A DNA stretch of 52,704 nucleotides, from positions 1 through 52,704 of the forward strand of contig CAAGMI010000236.1 of assembly GCA_900771005.1 (NCBI GenBank), in the 5' to 3' direction. The notes beneath the pieces are model-generated. The model ran no database searches and was not told the DNA's origin. It saw nothing but the letters and a program-made list of their open reading frames with translations. Position numbers and translations under genes: made by a program. This stretch comes from Rikenellaceae bacterium. GTDB lineage: Bacteria; Bacteroidota; Bacteroidia; Bacteroidales; UBA932. Positions 18,832 to 28,446 of the stretch are shown here, piece after piece (the first letter of the stretch is position 1; each line of letters starts with the position of its first letter).

Positions 18832-21018
18832 TTACTGATAAAAGTCTTTGAGTTCTTCTACCTCGTATTTGTCACACCAGGTTGTAGTTGACACCTCCAT
18901 ATCAGATATTATAGGCATAACACTTCCTGCGAAACTTTGCAAGATATTTTTTAACTCAAAGAATAGTTCAGGTGGATCGTCCTTGTGCTTATAGAACATT
19001 AGTTCATCGTGTATTTGCATAGCAAACTTCGACTTGTATCCGTGTTCAATCAGATACTTGTCTACTTCGACTATCTTGGCCTTAAGCATATATGCTCCTG
19101 AGCCTTGTATAAGATAGTTAATAAGGTTGTGGCCAGAGGCACCGTAGTACCTAGCACCACATAAGTTCTCCAGATAAGGTTCTCTACTTGCCTGTGCGTA
19201 CACCCACTGGTGATAATCTTTTACACCTGGGAATGCTGCGTAGTATGCTGCGTCTATCTCTTTACATTTCTCCTCAGAATATTCTGGGAAGAAAGATCTT
19301 ATGCACGCGTAAGTTGCTCCATAGTTCTTAGCGAAGTTAACTCTCTTTCCTACGTACCTGAGCCTATGAAACTTCTCAGGCTCTGTCTTAGGATCGACTT
19401 CAGGGAACGCTTTTCTGGTAGTTGCACCGTGTACATCTGTAGGTGTCCACGGTTCGTTATCCTCATCCTGGTACCAATCCGTGTCGTACGCGTGGTCGAT
19501 GCACCACTGGTCAAATGGGTCATAGGCTCTGCCCTCCTTTGTGTGGCACTTGAATGGAGAATACGCACGACACAGGTTCATATCTCCTCCTGCTACTAAG
19601 ATTGTATATGCTGCTTGTAAACGCAGTTCAATCTGAGAGTAGTCCAGGAAGACTAATGCGTCGTAGTCCCCGTCCTTGGCCAAAACCAAACGTCGAGGAT
19701 GGAATATCTCTTCTCCATCTTTTGTCTTGATACCGTCCTTTGGAAATTGTTGAAAGTCACAAGTTACTCTACCTGACACAGCCCCTGACTGGTTTATCTG
19801 TGTGTAGATTCTACCAGTCTCGGGCGTGTAGTTGTTCATAAGACGAACGATGTATGTGCTGTACCACTTTTCAAGTGTGCGTAGTTCAAGCACTGTCTCT
19901 ATAAAGTCTATAATTGGTAGCCCTGGTGTCTCACATTTTAGTGTGTCAGCCAGGAGTTTCAGCTCATCACCGGTCGTTCCTTCTAAGGCATATCCCTGGG
20001 CTGTGATGAAGTTCTTAATCTTCTCACGCTGTGATACTTTAATCTCTCCGCCGTACATTTCGCAGAGGTCGTGTCGTCTTTGCCTAAGATAGACCTTAAG
20101 TTTCTGACGAGCCTCGACCATATACTCGTAGTCGGCTTTGAGTCCAACTCTTTCCATTCGGAGCAGTGGGTAGATTTGAGCATTCTCTCGTTCAACAACC
20201 TGGGCATTCCCTCGGATGTCCACGATACGCTTGGCGACGATATAGCATTCAAGCAACCAAACAATGTCGAGATGCCCATAATAGCGAACAATATTTCGAT
20301 CAACGTCAGTGTATCTAATGTCATCTGTTTCCACCGTCCTTTCAATGTTTTTCAAATAATCTGGCAGGCAGTTCTGTCTCCAGTACTCAAAACCTTTGCG
20401 GGCTTGTTCTGGTAATTCATCGTATGTGTTGGTTCTGTCGTTGAAGAACTCATCAAGCTGACCAATGTTCATACCTGTGAACTGCTTCAGTTGATTATTG
20501 TACCGTTTGGCTATATTCTTTCTAGCCTCCTGGATCTGCTTGTCCATATCCTTTGCTGCTCGGTCTACATAACGGATAGCAAATGGCTTAAGCTGTAGTG
20601 GTGCTCCACCTCTGTCAGTAGGTACTGCGTCACTGGCCCATCTTATCCAGAACTGAGTATCAGATAAGTTATATCCTTTGTACTCGCATCCAATGTTCTT
20701 GGTCATATGCTGATCAAACTTGACGTTGTGTGCTAAATAGATTGGGGCTTGAGCCGCGAGCTTGTTCCACTCGCGGATCATCTCCCTGCCTTTTGCACCC
20801 ATCTCATCAAGATCGAGGGCAAAAGTTACACCCTTGCCCTCAGTTGTGCACCAACCGAACTGGAATAAAAACGGTTTACTAAGTATAATGTGTAAGCCAT
20901 CGGTCTCAGTATCGAAACCAGCAGCTATGATGTTGTCCTTGTCTTTCAGAAATAACTGCGTTACCTCTTTAGAAAAGGACGAATCCTTTGTCAGATCCTT
21001 GTGTGTCCATTCCAGCAT
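18832..21018 (-). CDS. polA-like: Family A DNA polymerase with 3'-5' exonuclease
   Basis: The 728-residue protein has an N-terminal proofreading domain: Exo I FDTETDG (D36, E38), Exo II HNVKFD (98-102) and Exo III ending at D251. The polymerase domain has motif A DYSQIELR (459-466), motif B around R554-K558 and YG566-567, and motif C QIHDELMF (668-675). No 5'-3' exonuclease domain is seen. ATG 21018 follows GGAGAA and overlaps the upstream primase-helicase gene by 50 bases, suggesting coupled translation. This is the replicative polymerase. Confidence 0.96.
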   Translation of the reverse strand: MLEWTHKDLTKDSSFSKEVTQLFLKDKDNIIAAGFDTETDGLHIILSKPFLFQFGWCTTEGKGVTFALDLDEMGAKGREMIREWNKLAAQAPIYLAHNVKFDQHMTKNIGCEYKGYNLSDTQFWIRWASDAVPTDRGGAPLQLKPFAIRYVDRAAKDMDKQIQEARKNIAKRYNNQLKQFTGMNIGQLDEFFNDRTNTYDELPEQARKGFEYWRQNCLPDYLKNIERTVETDDIRYTDVDRNIVRYYGHLDIVWLLECYIVAKRIVDIRGNAQVVERENAQIYPLLRMERVGLKADYEYMVEARQKLKVYLRQRRHDLCEMYGGEIKVSQREKIKNFITAQGYALEGTTGDELKLLADTLKCETPGLPIIDFIETVLELRTLEKWYSTYIVRLMNNYTPETGRIYTQINQSGAVSGRVTCDFQQFPKDGIKTKDGEEIFHPRRLVLAKDGDYDALVFLDYSQIELRLQAAYTILVAGGDMNLCRAYSPFKCHTKEGRAYDPFDQWCIDHAYDTDWYQDEDNEPWTPTDVHGATTRKAFPEVDPKTEPEKFHRLRYVGKRVNFAKNYGATYACIRSFFPEYSEEKCKEIDAAYYAAFPGVKDYHQWVYAQASREPYLENLCGARYYGASGHNLINYLIQGSGAYMLKAKIVEVDKYLIEHGYKSKFAMQIHDELMFYKHKDDPPELFFELKNILQSFAGSVMPIISDMEVSTTTWCDKYEVEELKDFYQ

Positions 21019-23761
21019 TTGTTTCTCCTATTCTTCTGAGACTTACGGTTTTATCTATCTGTTCGTACGCACGACGGAATCGTACGGTCGTTACGCAGAT
21101 ATTTCCTCTTGACTGCATAAACCTGGCTTTCAACATACTGTCAACAAATCCAGTAAGATTGTCACCAGACAAGCCAGGTATATCACGCATACTATACTCG
21201 GCGTTATTCGCCATATAATCACAGGCGGTTTGTTCGCCAATGTACAGCTCTTGCAAGCGTGCGACAGCTGCTTCATCGCACTCACTAAATGAACGCTCAT
21301 AATTCACTGTCTCCTTTAACTTGAATGTGCTATTGTCGTACAGCTTGAGCAAGAAGTTTGCTGCGTACTGTACGTGGCACTCATCAACTATTATCTTTGT
21401 GTATGTGTTATCTGTTGAGCAGACATATCCAGCTACAGCTATTGACATTCTGCATAACTTCTTCCAACACTCAGTACCAAAGATCTTAATGTGGCAATCG
21501 TACATCTCATTAAGTTTATTGCTGGCACGTACTACACAATCCTCAGCTGCTTCAGTGAATACAACCTGGTCAGATGTTCTTGACCAGATCCAACGAATAC
21601 GATTACGATAATCCTTTTCGTCGTACGCCTGAAGTGGCTCCCAATATGGGTTGATCTGGTTGTTACCTCTATCACTTTCAATGTCGATGAGGTCATAACG
21701 TGCAATGTCTTCAGCTGTAGGTACGAGCTCTTGTACAACGGCAATTCCGTTTGCATAAGATTCAATAGGTTTTATCGTACCGTTCTTACTAGCCTTGACA
21801 TTTGTCAGACTTATCATTCTTACATAGGCGGGTAGTCTGAGGTCTCCATTAACTCGTGCAATACGAACTTCATTCGACGAACGTATATCTGTAAGTTCAC
21901 GAGTGATGTTGTCCTCGCATTTTCCGAACTCCTCGAATATGATAAGTCCTTTATTGTTTCTCGGTATGACACCTGCTTTGGTTTGTTTCCCTCCACCCTG
22001 TACATCTGCGGAACCTCCAATCAGTGCGGGCATTGTTGCTGCATTACCTGCAAGTGATGTGAATGTTCCTAGCTTGTACAAGTTCATAAGTGCCTGTGCT
22101 GTACTTGATTTACCAACTCTGGATTCACCAACGATCAGTGTGTCAATGTATGCACGCTCTTCCTGAGAGCCACGGAACTTAAACTTGAGCGGAGTATGGA
22201 ACGGAAGATCGATACATTCAATCAAGTGGTTGTTACCGTCATATCCTATCCAGTACTTCTGCATCTCAACCAACTCAGCCATCTTCTCTGTGAGACAGCC
22301 TGGTGTCGCCTGAAACTTCTTAAGTGATTCCTTCACTTTGCAGTCTACTCTGAAGCTGCTGATACTATCGTTAGCTTCCTTGGCATCTATGATAACCATT
22401 ATTAACTGCTGACCTTTGTATGGATGTGTACAGATCTTATACGTTGCGAGGTACTTCTTACCAGATTCCAACTCACCGCACAGTGAGTAGTAAATCATCT
22501 CTGTTGCCTGCGAGTTCTCTACCTCTTCTGGTATCTCTGCACACGATCCTTTCCAGACGTTCTGTGATTTATCAAGCATCCACTGGATGTTCTTCTCTGT
22601 GCGTGGTGTCTTAATGAGATCCATAATGTGATCCTTAATGTCACGCTCTTTGAAGTTACCATCAACCAAGTGGAGTATATCCTCACAGTTGTCATCTGTT
22701 AACTCCCATCCTTTAACCTGTCCTGGGAACATCGTGTCCGTTCCAGAGGCACTCGGCATCATCTTAGTTATCACGGCTGACTTAGTAGCCACGAACTTCT
22801 CTGATGCTGTTGCACTTACCTGTATGTTCGAACGCACAATCTTGTTCAAGTACTTGGAGTCGAGTGCTTCTGCTAACTTCAATCTAGGCGCAGTAATTTC
22901 TGAGGATGCTTCCTGTGCTGTGAAGATAGGAGTATCGTTTACGATCTGTATGATCTGGTCTTTAGTACCGTTGTACTTACACCAGAAGTCAGTCATATCC
23001 TCCTTTTCATCAGTACATACTGCGCTGATGTCGCAAACTCTTACCCATTCAGCGTATTCGAAAATAGCCGAAGCAACTTTGCGAGCACCCTGACGGCCTG
23101 CGTCATCATTGTCATAGAATATACACACTCTCTTTCCTTCGAACTGTTTAGGGAATGCAGGTATCCTGTTTTCTCCACCAGTTATTGTAATGGCATTGAA
23201 GCCGTGCTCTCTTGTAGTGAGCATATCTTTTTCGCCAGCACAGATTAACATAATGCTGTCCTTGTTAAATGCGTGCTCCGGTATGCAGATACCAGACATA
23301 CTATCAGGACTAGCAAGTAGCTTAGGTAATCGATCAGGTGAGTATGATCGTTGATCTACTACACGGTTCATAATTGTTGCTGGCAAAAAGATGTCAGCGT
23401 ACTCACGAGCATCTCGAGGGCCTGATCGACCAAAGCAATCGTAATAAGTTTTGCTGTGTATTCCGTACGATTTGAGAAGCTCTGCAGTATCCTTGAGCAT
23501 TGGCCAAGTCTGTGCCCAATCCTCAACAAGCGGAGCTGTCTCTAGTAAATGCTGTAACTTCACAGCATCTTGTGTTGTGCAGCCTGTCAGCTTCGTGATG
23601 AACTTTGTTTCACCAAATCCTATGTCACACGCCTGACAGTGGAACAAGCGCTTCTCAGTATTAACTGAGGCGCTTGCTCTTTCGTCATTGTGAAAAGGAC
23701 AGCGTACGTGGTGTTCACCATCGTAACCAGGCAGACCGAAGTAATCCTCGAAAAAGCCCAT
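20969..23761 (-). CDS. Primase fused to an MCM-like AAA+ helicase, 930 aa
   Basis: The N-terminus has a DnaG-type zinc finger (C21, H24, C42, C45). A Toprim domain follows, with E177 and a YDNDDAG motif (216-222). After a linker comes an AAA+ module with Walker A GESRVGKSS (545-553) and Walker B GLIIFEEFGK (605-614). The stretch around it, including a GG-rich insert before Walker B and a later ARVNG segment, resembles MCM-type ATPases more than DnaB. It would unwind DNA and prime synthesis at the fork. It sits upstream of, and overlapping, the polymerase gene. Confidence 0.85.
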   Translation of the reverse strand: MGFFEDYFGLPGYDGEHHVRCPFHNDERASASVNTEKRLFHCQACDIGFGETKFITKLTGCTTQDAVKLQHLLETAPLVEDWAQTWPMLKDTAELLKSYGIHSKTYYDCFGRSGPRDAREYADIFLPATIMNRVVDQRSYSPDRLPKLLASPDSMSGICIPEHAFNKDSIMLICAGEKDMLTTREHGFNAITITGGENRIPAFPKQFEGKRVCIFYDNDDAGRQGARKVASAIFEYAEWVRVCDISAVCTDEKEDMTDFWCKYNGTKDQIIQIVNDTPIFTAQEASSEITAPRLKLAEALDSKYLNKIVRSNIQVSATASEKFVATKSAVITKMMPSASGTDTMFPGQVKGWELTDDNCEDILHLVDGNFKERDIKDHIMDLIKTPRTEKNIQWMLDKSQNVWKGSCAEIPEEVENSQATEMIYYSLCGELESGKKYLATYKICTHPYKGQQLIMVIIDAKEANDSISSFRVDCKVKESLKKFQATPGCLTEKMAELVEMQKYWIGYDGNNHLIECIDLPFHTPLKFKFRGSQEERAYIDTLIVGESRVGKSSTAQALMNLYKLGTFTSLAGNAATMPALIGGSADVQGGGKQTKAGVIPRNNKGLIIFEEFGKCEDNITRELTDIRSSNEVRIARVNGDLRLPAYVRMISLTNVKASKNGTIKPIESYANGIAVVQELVPTAEDIARYDLIDIESDRGNNQINPYWEPLQAYDEKDYRNRIRWIWSRTSDQVVFTEAAEDCVVRASNKLNEMYDCHIKIFGTECWKKLCRMSIAVAGYVCSTDNTYTKIIVDECHVQYAANFLLKLYDNSTFKLKETVNYERSFSECDEAAVARLQELYIGEQTACDYMANNAEYSMRDIPGLSGDNLTGFVDSMLKARFMQSRGNICVTTVRFRRAYEQIDKTVSLRRIGETNAGMDTQGSDKGFVLF

Positions 23762-23771
23762 ATGATCCTCC

Positions 23772-24356
23772 TTAGAAATCTAAGAGTGGATCAACATTTG
23801 TAGTTGGAGCTTCTGCTGGAGCTGAAGTAGTGCTTTCAGACCCGCCAAATGGCAACTCTTCTGCGTCGCCCTGTGGGTTGAGAAAGCTCATATCTGGCTC
23901 AGCTGATGCTCCGTCATAAAACATACCATATACATCAGCGAACTGAGCAAGTGGGTAAATGCCATCGAACTTCTCATAGTCAAGTTCTGCGTCCAACTTA
24001 TTGTTGTACTCCTTTATCTTGGTTACTACGCAGCAGGTCTTACCTTCAAGGAACTTGATGATCTGGTCATCGTTGAGTTCCTGCTCAACCTTATCAAGAC
24101 CGAATGCCATACCAATACGGCCAGCCTTATACTGTAGGAAGTTCTTCTCTGTGTCAGTGAACATCATCTCAAAGACGGTACCCATCTTATTCTCGTCCTT
24201 GTCTCTACATTCAAAACGAATGTTGATGTAGTTGTTACCTGCCTTCGAGGTCTTCTTCTGACAAGCCTTTACTGTAGCCTTGTAGCAGCCTGGGTCAAGT
24301 GGCTTGTAGTTGCCACCCTCTGGTTTTGCCATTCCTGAATAAGCACTAAAATTCAT
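23772..24356 (-). CDS. DUF669-like single-stranded DNA-binding protein
   Basis: I choose ATG 24356, after AAAGGAC, over an upstream in-frame codon that overlaps the ATPase gene; this gives 194 residues. The core reads PGCYKATVKACQKKTSKAGN followed by beta-strands, the OB-fold-like pattern of DUF669 proteins. The C-terminus is acidic and ends DPLLDF, like SSB tails that dock partner proteins. It lies between a RecA-fold ATPase and the primase-helicase. Likely role: coating ssDNA at the phage fork. Confidence 0.8.
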   Translation of the reverse strand: MNFSAYSGMAKPEGGNYKPLDPGCYKATVKACQKKTSKAGNNYINIRFECRDKDENKMGTVFEMMFTDTEKNFLQYKAGRIGMAFGLDKVEQELNDDQIIKFLEGKTCCVVTKIKEYNNKLDAELDYEKFDGIYPLAQFADVYGMFYDGASAEPDMSFLNPQGDAEELPFGGSESTTSAPAEAPTTNVDPLLDF

Positions 24357-24369
24357 ATCGTTGTCCTTT

Positions 24370-25323
24370 CTAGTTGTTGCATACTGCACTGAATACTGCC
24401 TGTGCTTCTGCTAATGTGTAATCTGCCGACTTCTTGTCGCCAATTCCAAGCTCCTGCTTAACCATTTCGAAGTTAGCTTTTGCTAATGGATCGGTCTTAA
24501 GTTTCTCTCCTATTGCCTTAAGGAAGTCCTGTCTCTGCTGTTCTCTGAGGATTTCAGGATCAGTACCTTCCTCGAGATACTTAACGATCTGATCGCAAAG
24601 ATCTGGAGTGAACTGATAAATCTCTCCCTCAGCTAAGATAGCGTAACGAGACTTGATAACCTTAGCAACTGGTGCAGCTCCGTTCATTGCACCTGGCTTG
24701 AGCATATGAAGTACCAAGTCTGCTTCGTACTTTGCATCTGGTAACATCTGCTGCTGTTCACCGATTGACTGAAGTGTAGTCTTCTGGCCATCATTTGTCA
24801 TCTCGAACTTCTCCTTAACTCGTACAGTTGAGATTACGTGAATACGTTCATCTCTGAGTACCTTAAGGATGTTCTTCTTTTCATCTGCTACTTCCGGAGC
24901 ACCCCAAGCGGTGTAGTTGTTGTAGCGACGAGAGTCCTTCTGCTGTACCTTGGCAACAAGATCAAGGATACCACCTTCCTGCTGCCAGAGGTGTGTAACT
25001 GAATCGTTGATGACAACCTCTCCACCCATTGTGACTGCGTTATCCTTGCAAGTGTTGTAGTTACTTGGTGAGTAACCGTGGCAAGGAAGCAAGTCAATCT
25101 TCTTGAACGGCTGACATTTGTCACCAGTTGACATCGTCAAGCCTTCAAATAGGTCGAGAGACTTATTCTCTGTATCAATGGCGAATATCTTCTGCCAATC
25201 TTTGTGGGCCAATGCGAATCCTAGCATAAGTGCTAGACCTGATTTTCCACGACCTGACAAGCCCTCGATGAGGATAGATGCTTTTGCCTGCTGTCGTGTG
25301 GCGTCTCTAAACTCGAAGTTCAT
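24370..25323 (-). CDS. RecA-fold ATPase (Sak4-like recombination mediator)
   Basis: The 317-residue protein has Walker A GLSGRGKSG (about 21-29), a Walker B-like strand EVVINDSV near residue 105, and a RecA-type core. Small phage RecA-fold ATPases of this type load on ssDNA and assist annealing or replication. It is flanked by the ssDNA-binding protein and the helicase. The C-terminal 80 residues are helical and charged. The family name is from pattern reading, not a database match. Confidence 0.75.
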   Translation of the reverse strand: MNFEFRDATRQQAKASILIEGLSGRGKSGLALMLGFALAHKDWQKIFAIDTENKSLDLFEGLTMSTGDKCQPFKKIDLLPCHGYSPSNYNTCKDNAVTMGGEVVINDSVTHLWQQEGGILDLVAKVQQKDSRRYNNYTAWGAPEVADEKKNILKVLRDERIHVISTVRVKEKFEMTNDGQKTTLQSIGEQQQMLPDAKYEADLVLHMLKPGAMNGAAPVAKVIKSRYAILAEGEIYQFTPDLCDQIVKYLEEGTDPEILREQQRQDFLKAIGEKLKTDPLAKANFEMVKQELGIGDKKSADYTLAEAQAVFSAVCNN

Positions 25324-25378
25324 TTCGTCTGTCCTTTCTTGATAACCATTCTTTGTTGCTGCTCTCTAGTGGAATCAT
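25307..25378 (-). CDS. Possible 23-aa leader/small protein
   Basis: A short frame starts at ATG 25378 after a weak purine-rich site (GGGAAAGAAG) and ends at 25307, overlapping the start of the ATPase gene. It is charged and has no motif. It could be a coupling leader for the ATPase or a chance frame. Confidence 0.3.
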   Translation of the reverse strand: MIPLESSNKEWLSRKDRRNELRV

Positions 25379-25390
25379 TTCTTCTTTCCC

Positions 25391-26734
25391 TTACAACCCA
25401 TTGTTGCGCCTCCTTTCTTCGACGTATTGTCGATAGCTGTTTATGACATCAGTCTCATCAATCTTTTTCTCAATCAGATCGAAGAGCTGCTCATCGTAGG
25501 AGTCCTCCATCATAACCTGTATGATCTCTTTTGCTTTGTTACGTTCAACTGACGTAGCCACCATTCTGTCACGGGCCTGTAAGTAGTCCGAACAAGGCGG
25601 GTATACATCAAGGAAGATGGTAACATCGCACTCATCCAATGTCAAGCCTTCTTTAATGGCCTGAGTCTGAGCGAGCAATACTTTACATTTTCCAGTTTGA
25701 ACTGCGTTGATAATTCGTTGGCGTTCTTTCACTGGAGTGTCGCCTGTGAATTTGTCCCAGCCTGTCTGTTCGCTTATAAAATCAATGAATTTCTTTGATT
25801 GGCTGCAGACCAACGCAGTTTTTTCTGGATAATCGGAGATGTACTCCTTAAGCCATTCGAGCTTAGGAGACTTCCCTTTGAGCCCTAGAATGTGTGGCGT
25901 ATCTAGGATCTGGCGAACACGTATAAGGTTCTCCAGTATATTCTGAGTAATGATGTCCTCGAACTCGTAGTACAATTCTAGTGACCTTACGGCGTCTTTT
26001 TGTAAGGTGGTCATAGGTAGCTTGATCTTTGTTGTGAGTGCATCCGTAAGCCAAGGCATAACCTCAGCTCGCTTATGCTGAATTGTGAATAGGCTCAATG
26101 AGTTCTGCACCATTGCCTCAGCACCCGGCTTCCAGTGGCCGTGTTGCTCAATTGTTCTATGTCCCAGATATATAATCTGCTTAGTGAAGCAGGTGTCCAG
26201 GAATTTGTACACCGACGACCAAGTAATACGGTCGACGAAGTGGAGAAGCGACCAGACATCCCAAGGATTGTTGGTGGCCGGTGTACCAGTAAGGAAGATT
26301 CGTTTGGGTGATTTTCTGGATAACCTATCGACCGCTTTAAAAGTCAATGATTTCCAGTCTTTGCAACGATGTGCTTCATCCACGACGAGTAATTCTGGGC
26401 TCCAAGAAGTAACCGAATCTAGGAGTGGTGTACCTTTTTTGGAACCTCTGAGTTTGTCAAAGTTTACTATGAGGACTCTATCCTCATCTGTGGGCTTGTA
26501 GTCTGTGGAAGATATAATAGTGGGACGGATACCCGCCCACTGCAACATTTCCTGAGACCACACAAGCATCATAGATTTAGGACATACAATCAACACACGG
26601 TCGATGTTGTCCTCTTTTATGTACACACATACAGGTGGCGTTTTTCCTGTACGCTGCTCACTAAAGTTGCAACACGCGTGATGGTCTTTATAGAATTGTA
26701 CATCTGCTTTTTGATAATCACGCAGTTCCATCAT
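25391..26734 (-). CDS. SNF2/superfamily 2 helicase
   Basis: The 447-residue protein has motif I QRTGKT (27-32), motif II DEAH (119-122), motif III TGTPATN (149-155) and a C-terminal helicase lobe with a QARDRM motif VI. This matches phage SNF2-like DNA translocases. ATG 26734 overlaps the upstream stop in an ATGA, indicating coupling; ATG 26731 is also possible. Likely role: remodelling protein-DNA complexes or branched DNA during phage replication. Confidence 0.9.
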   Translation of the reverse strand: MMELRDYQKADVQFYKDHHACCNFSEQRTGKTPPVCVYIKEDNIDRVLIVCPKSMMLVWSQEMLQWAGIRPTIISSTDYKPTDEDRVLIVNFDKLRGSKKGTPLLDSVTSWSPELLVVDEAHRCKDWKSLTFKAVDRLSRKSPKRIFLTGTPATNNPWDVWSLLHFVDRITWSSVYKFLDTCFTKQIIYLGHRTIEQHGHWKPGAEAMVQNSLSLFTIQHKRAEVMPWLTDALTTKIKLPMTTLQKDAVRSLELYYEFEDIITQNILENLIRVRQILDTPHILGLKGKSPKLEWLKEYISDYPEKTALVCSQSKKFIDFISEQTGWDKFTGDTPVKERQRIINAVQTGKCKVLLAQTQAIKEGLTLDECDVTIFLDVYPPCSDYLQARDRMVATSVERNKAKEIIQVMMEDSYDEQLFDLIEKKIDETDVINSYRQYVEERRRNNGL

Positions 26735-26928
26735 CTTACCTCCAGCAGAGCATTACTGTTATCACAGTCATTATGTACAGCATTCCCGTTGATAACACTA
26801 ATGCTGATAGTTTCTGCTCCCATCTGTTTGGGAATATTCTCACATACTTGCTCTTTGTCATACACTTTCCTCCATTCACCAGTGTCAGGTACTGGTTCAA
26901 AGTGCCAAGGCACACCTATTACTCTCAT
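26731..26928 (-). CDS. Small hypothetical protein, 65 aa
   Basis: ATG 26928 overlaps the upstream stop (ATGA) and its own stop overlaps the helicase start (ATGA), so it is embedded in a coupled operon. It has two Cys, no membrane segment and no recognised fold. The coupling is the main support for a real gene. Confidence 0.6.
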   Translation of the reverse strand: MRVIGVPWHFEPVPDTGEWRKVYDKEQVCENIPKQMGAETISISVINGNAVHNDCDNSNALLEVR

Positions 26929-27140
26929 TGCTTTACCTTAAGTGGACACTGGAATTTTGTCTTTGGGCAATCTGCACAACTGCCATACTCACAATCTTCT
27001 GTGTCCATAATTACGGACAGTGGCTTACCTTCCTGACCAGCTATATAAGCCAACTGCTTTGCTAACTCTAACTGCTTGTGGTTGTACGATCTGTTGTAAC
27101 AGACTTTACCATCGCTTTCGCGTCTATACGGTACTTTCAT
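26925..27140 (-). CDS. Small Cys-rich protein, 71 aa
   Basis: ATG 27140 lies just after AGGAGG; an earlier GTG within the ribosome site is not used. The C-terminal third has four Cys in a C-x4-C-x2-C-x6-C arrangement, a plausible zinc knuckle, after a Lys-rich helical part. Possibly a nucleic-acid or protein-binding accessory factor. Family unknown. Confidence 0.65.
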   Translation of the reverse strand: MKVPYRRESDGKVCYNRSYNHKQLELAKQLAYIAGQEGKPLSVIMDTEDCEYGSCADCPKTKFQCPLKVKQ

Positions 27141-27149
27141 AGGCACCTC

Positions 27150-27560
27150 CTAATCTGGCTTGAATAAGTCTCTATTTTCTATCCTTGTGTCAGGTGCTTT
27201 TTTCTCACTCTCTGTAAGCGGTACATAACTGTACACGAAGATGTCACCTTCTTTACCCTTGTTATCACTTATTTCTTTTCCCAAGCTGGAAATCATCTGT
27301 GCAAGACCTGTTGACCTACCGTCAACTGTAGCCTGACTGATCAACTTTCTCTGCTGTGCCTGTTTGTAAACTTGCAGTTCTTCATTGATTGCGTCGTTAA
27401 CGCGTGGGTCTTTCAAGAACTTCAACCAAACCTCGTGGTCTGTCTGCTCTGTCATTTGGGCCAGGTCAAAATGTGACATTGTAATACGCATCTCAGGGTC
27501 GAGTGCGTTGTACATTTCCTGGCATTCAGTTAACTTTGGATCAGTAAACTTTATATTCAT
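27150..27560 (-). CDS. Hypothetical protein, 136 aa
   Basis: ATG 27560 follows GGAGGG by seven bases and overlaps the upstream gene by 20 bases. The protein is soluble, helical and charged, with a Glu/Lys/Gln-rich centre and an acidic end. No family recognised. Its place in the operon suggests an accessory replication or host-takeover role, which cannot be refined here. Confidence 0.65.
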   Translation of the reverse strand: MNIKFTDPKLTECQEMYNALDPEMRITMSHFDLAQMTEQTDHEVWLKFLKDPRVNDAINEELQVYKQAQQRKLISQATVDGRSTGLAQMISSLGKEISDNKGKEGDIFVYSYVPLTESEKKAPDTRIENRDLFKPD

Positions 27561-28176
27561 CTAGTGCCCTCCTGTTGTATTCTCGTATGTACTTTGCTTT
27601 ATCTCTCTCAGGCATAATATCCTGAAACCATTTTACTCTTATGTTCTGAAACAACTGGTAGTTGTTTGGTGGAAGTGCAAGTGTAAAGTTCTCTAAGCAG
27701 AACAACATTTGAACCATTGCTTCGTGCTGCTCCTCGGTATACTTCGGAACGATTCGCATATCTAGGTAATCTTTTCTTTCGCGAAACGCAGTTAATTCTG
27801 AGAGACAGTAGGCGTGCCTCAGTCCTGCGTTTAGCCTTATCCAGTAGTAGTTAAGTCCCACGTGTGTAGACATACCGAAGAACTCGTACACCCCTACACG
27901 CTTAGATGGGTCATACAGGTAATCATAGATGACGCCTGCTTCCTTAGGATTTACTGCGTTCATTTCTAGTGTTAGTGCTAGCCACTCCCCAAATTTGTGT
28001 CTTGTCTTTTTAGGGAACTGTTTCTTTAGTCTGTCCAGATATGTCATAAAAAACCACTCTAACCAGCGTTGCTGCTCAGGCGTTCCGTGTGCTAACCTTT
28101 CTAGTACAGGCATATCCATTATGTACTGCTTCTTTGTGTAGAAGCTAGCTGTGTGTTTGATTGCTGATACCGCCAT
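27541..28176 (-). CDS. Hypothetical protein, 211 aa
   Basis: ATG 28176 follows AAAGGAGG. The protein is soluble and rich in aromatic and basic residues (many Tyr, Trp, Arg). I recognise no domain. It is the first gene after the hairpin region, and a TATAAT-like sequence read leftward (around 28202-28207) lies just upstream, so it may head its own transcript. Confidence 0.7.
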   Translation of the reverse strand: MAVSAIKHTASFYTKKQYIMDMPVLERLAHGTPEQQRWLEWFFMTYLDRLKKQFPKKTRHKFGEWLALTLEMNAVNPKEAGVIYDYLYDPSKRVGVYEFFGMSTHVGLNYYWIRLNAGLRHAYCLSELTAFRERKDYLDMRIVPKYTEEQHEAMVQMLFCLENFTLALPPNNYQLFQNIRVKWFQDIMPERDKAKYIREYNRRALDEYKVY

Positions 28177-28193
28177 ACTGCCTCCTTTACTTG

Positions 28194-28207
28194 CATACTA
28201 TTATAAT
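28194..28207 (+). promoter_or_regulatory. CAYACTATTATAAT box before hairpin 1
   Basis: CATACTATTATAAT ends with a perfect TATAAT six bases before the hairpin. No TTGACA-like -35 lies at the usual distance, so an unusual promoter or protein-binding box is possible. The centre ATTATAAT is palindromic, so it may also serve leftward transcription of the 27541-28176 gene. Confidence 0.5.
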
Positions 28208-28210
28208 ACC

Positions 28211-28352
28211 TGTGTCTTGTGACGAGGGTCCATCCAATAGCTTACAGCCCTTTCATTCTGATCACCGTGCAATTTCTTCTCGGTGAGAAAAATTTACGGT
28301 GATCAGATGAAGGGCTGTACGCGTTGGATGGGACTCCTGTCACAAAGACACC
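28211..28352 (+). ncRNA. Long hairpin 1 (candidate structured RNA)
   Basis: Paired blocks are 28213-28223 with 28339-28350 (one bulge), GGTCCATCCAA (28227-28237) with 28325-28335, and a 24-bp block from about 28243 to 28266 with 28297-28320. A small TTCTC/GAGAA stem lies inside the terminal loop. In all about 50 bp pair, with short bulges and internal loops. The strand is uncertain because the repeat is symmetric; plus is chosen from the box upstream. Confidence 0.55.
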
Positions 28353-28428
28353 CGTAAATCTGACAATTTGCCACTGCACACATAGTGTACAGTTCTATAT
28401 TTTTCTATGCAAGTGCATATAGTTGATA

Positions 28429-28442
28429 CACACTATTATAAT
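28429..28442 (+). promoter_or_regulatory. CAYACTATTATAAT box before hairpin 2
   Basis: CACACTATTATAAT, differing from the first box at one position, ends five bases before hairpin 2. As with the first box, no -35 element is visible at 17 bp. Confidence 0.5.
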
Positions 28443-28446
28443 CCTC

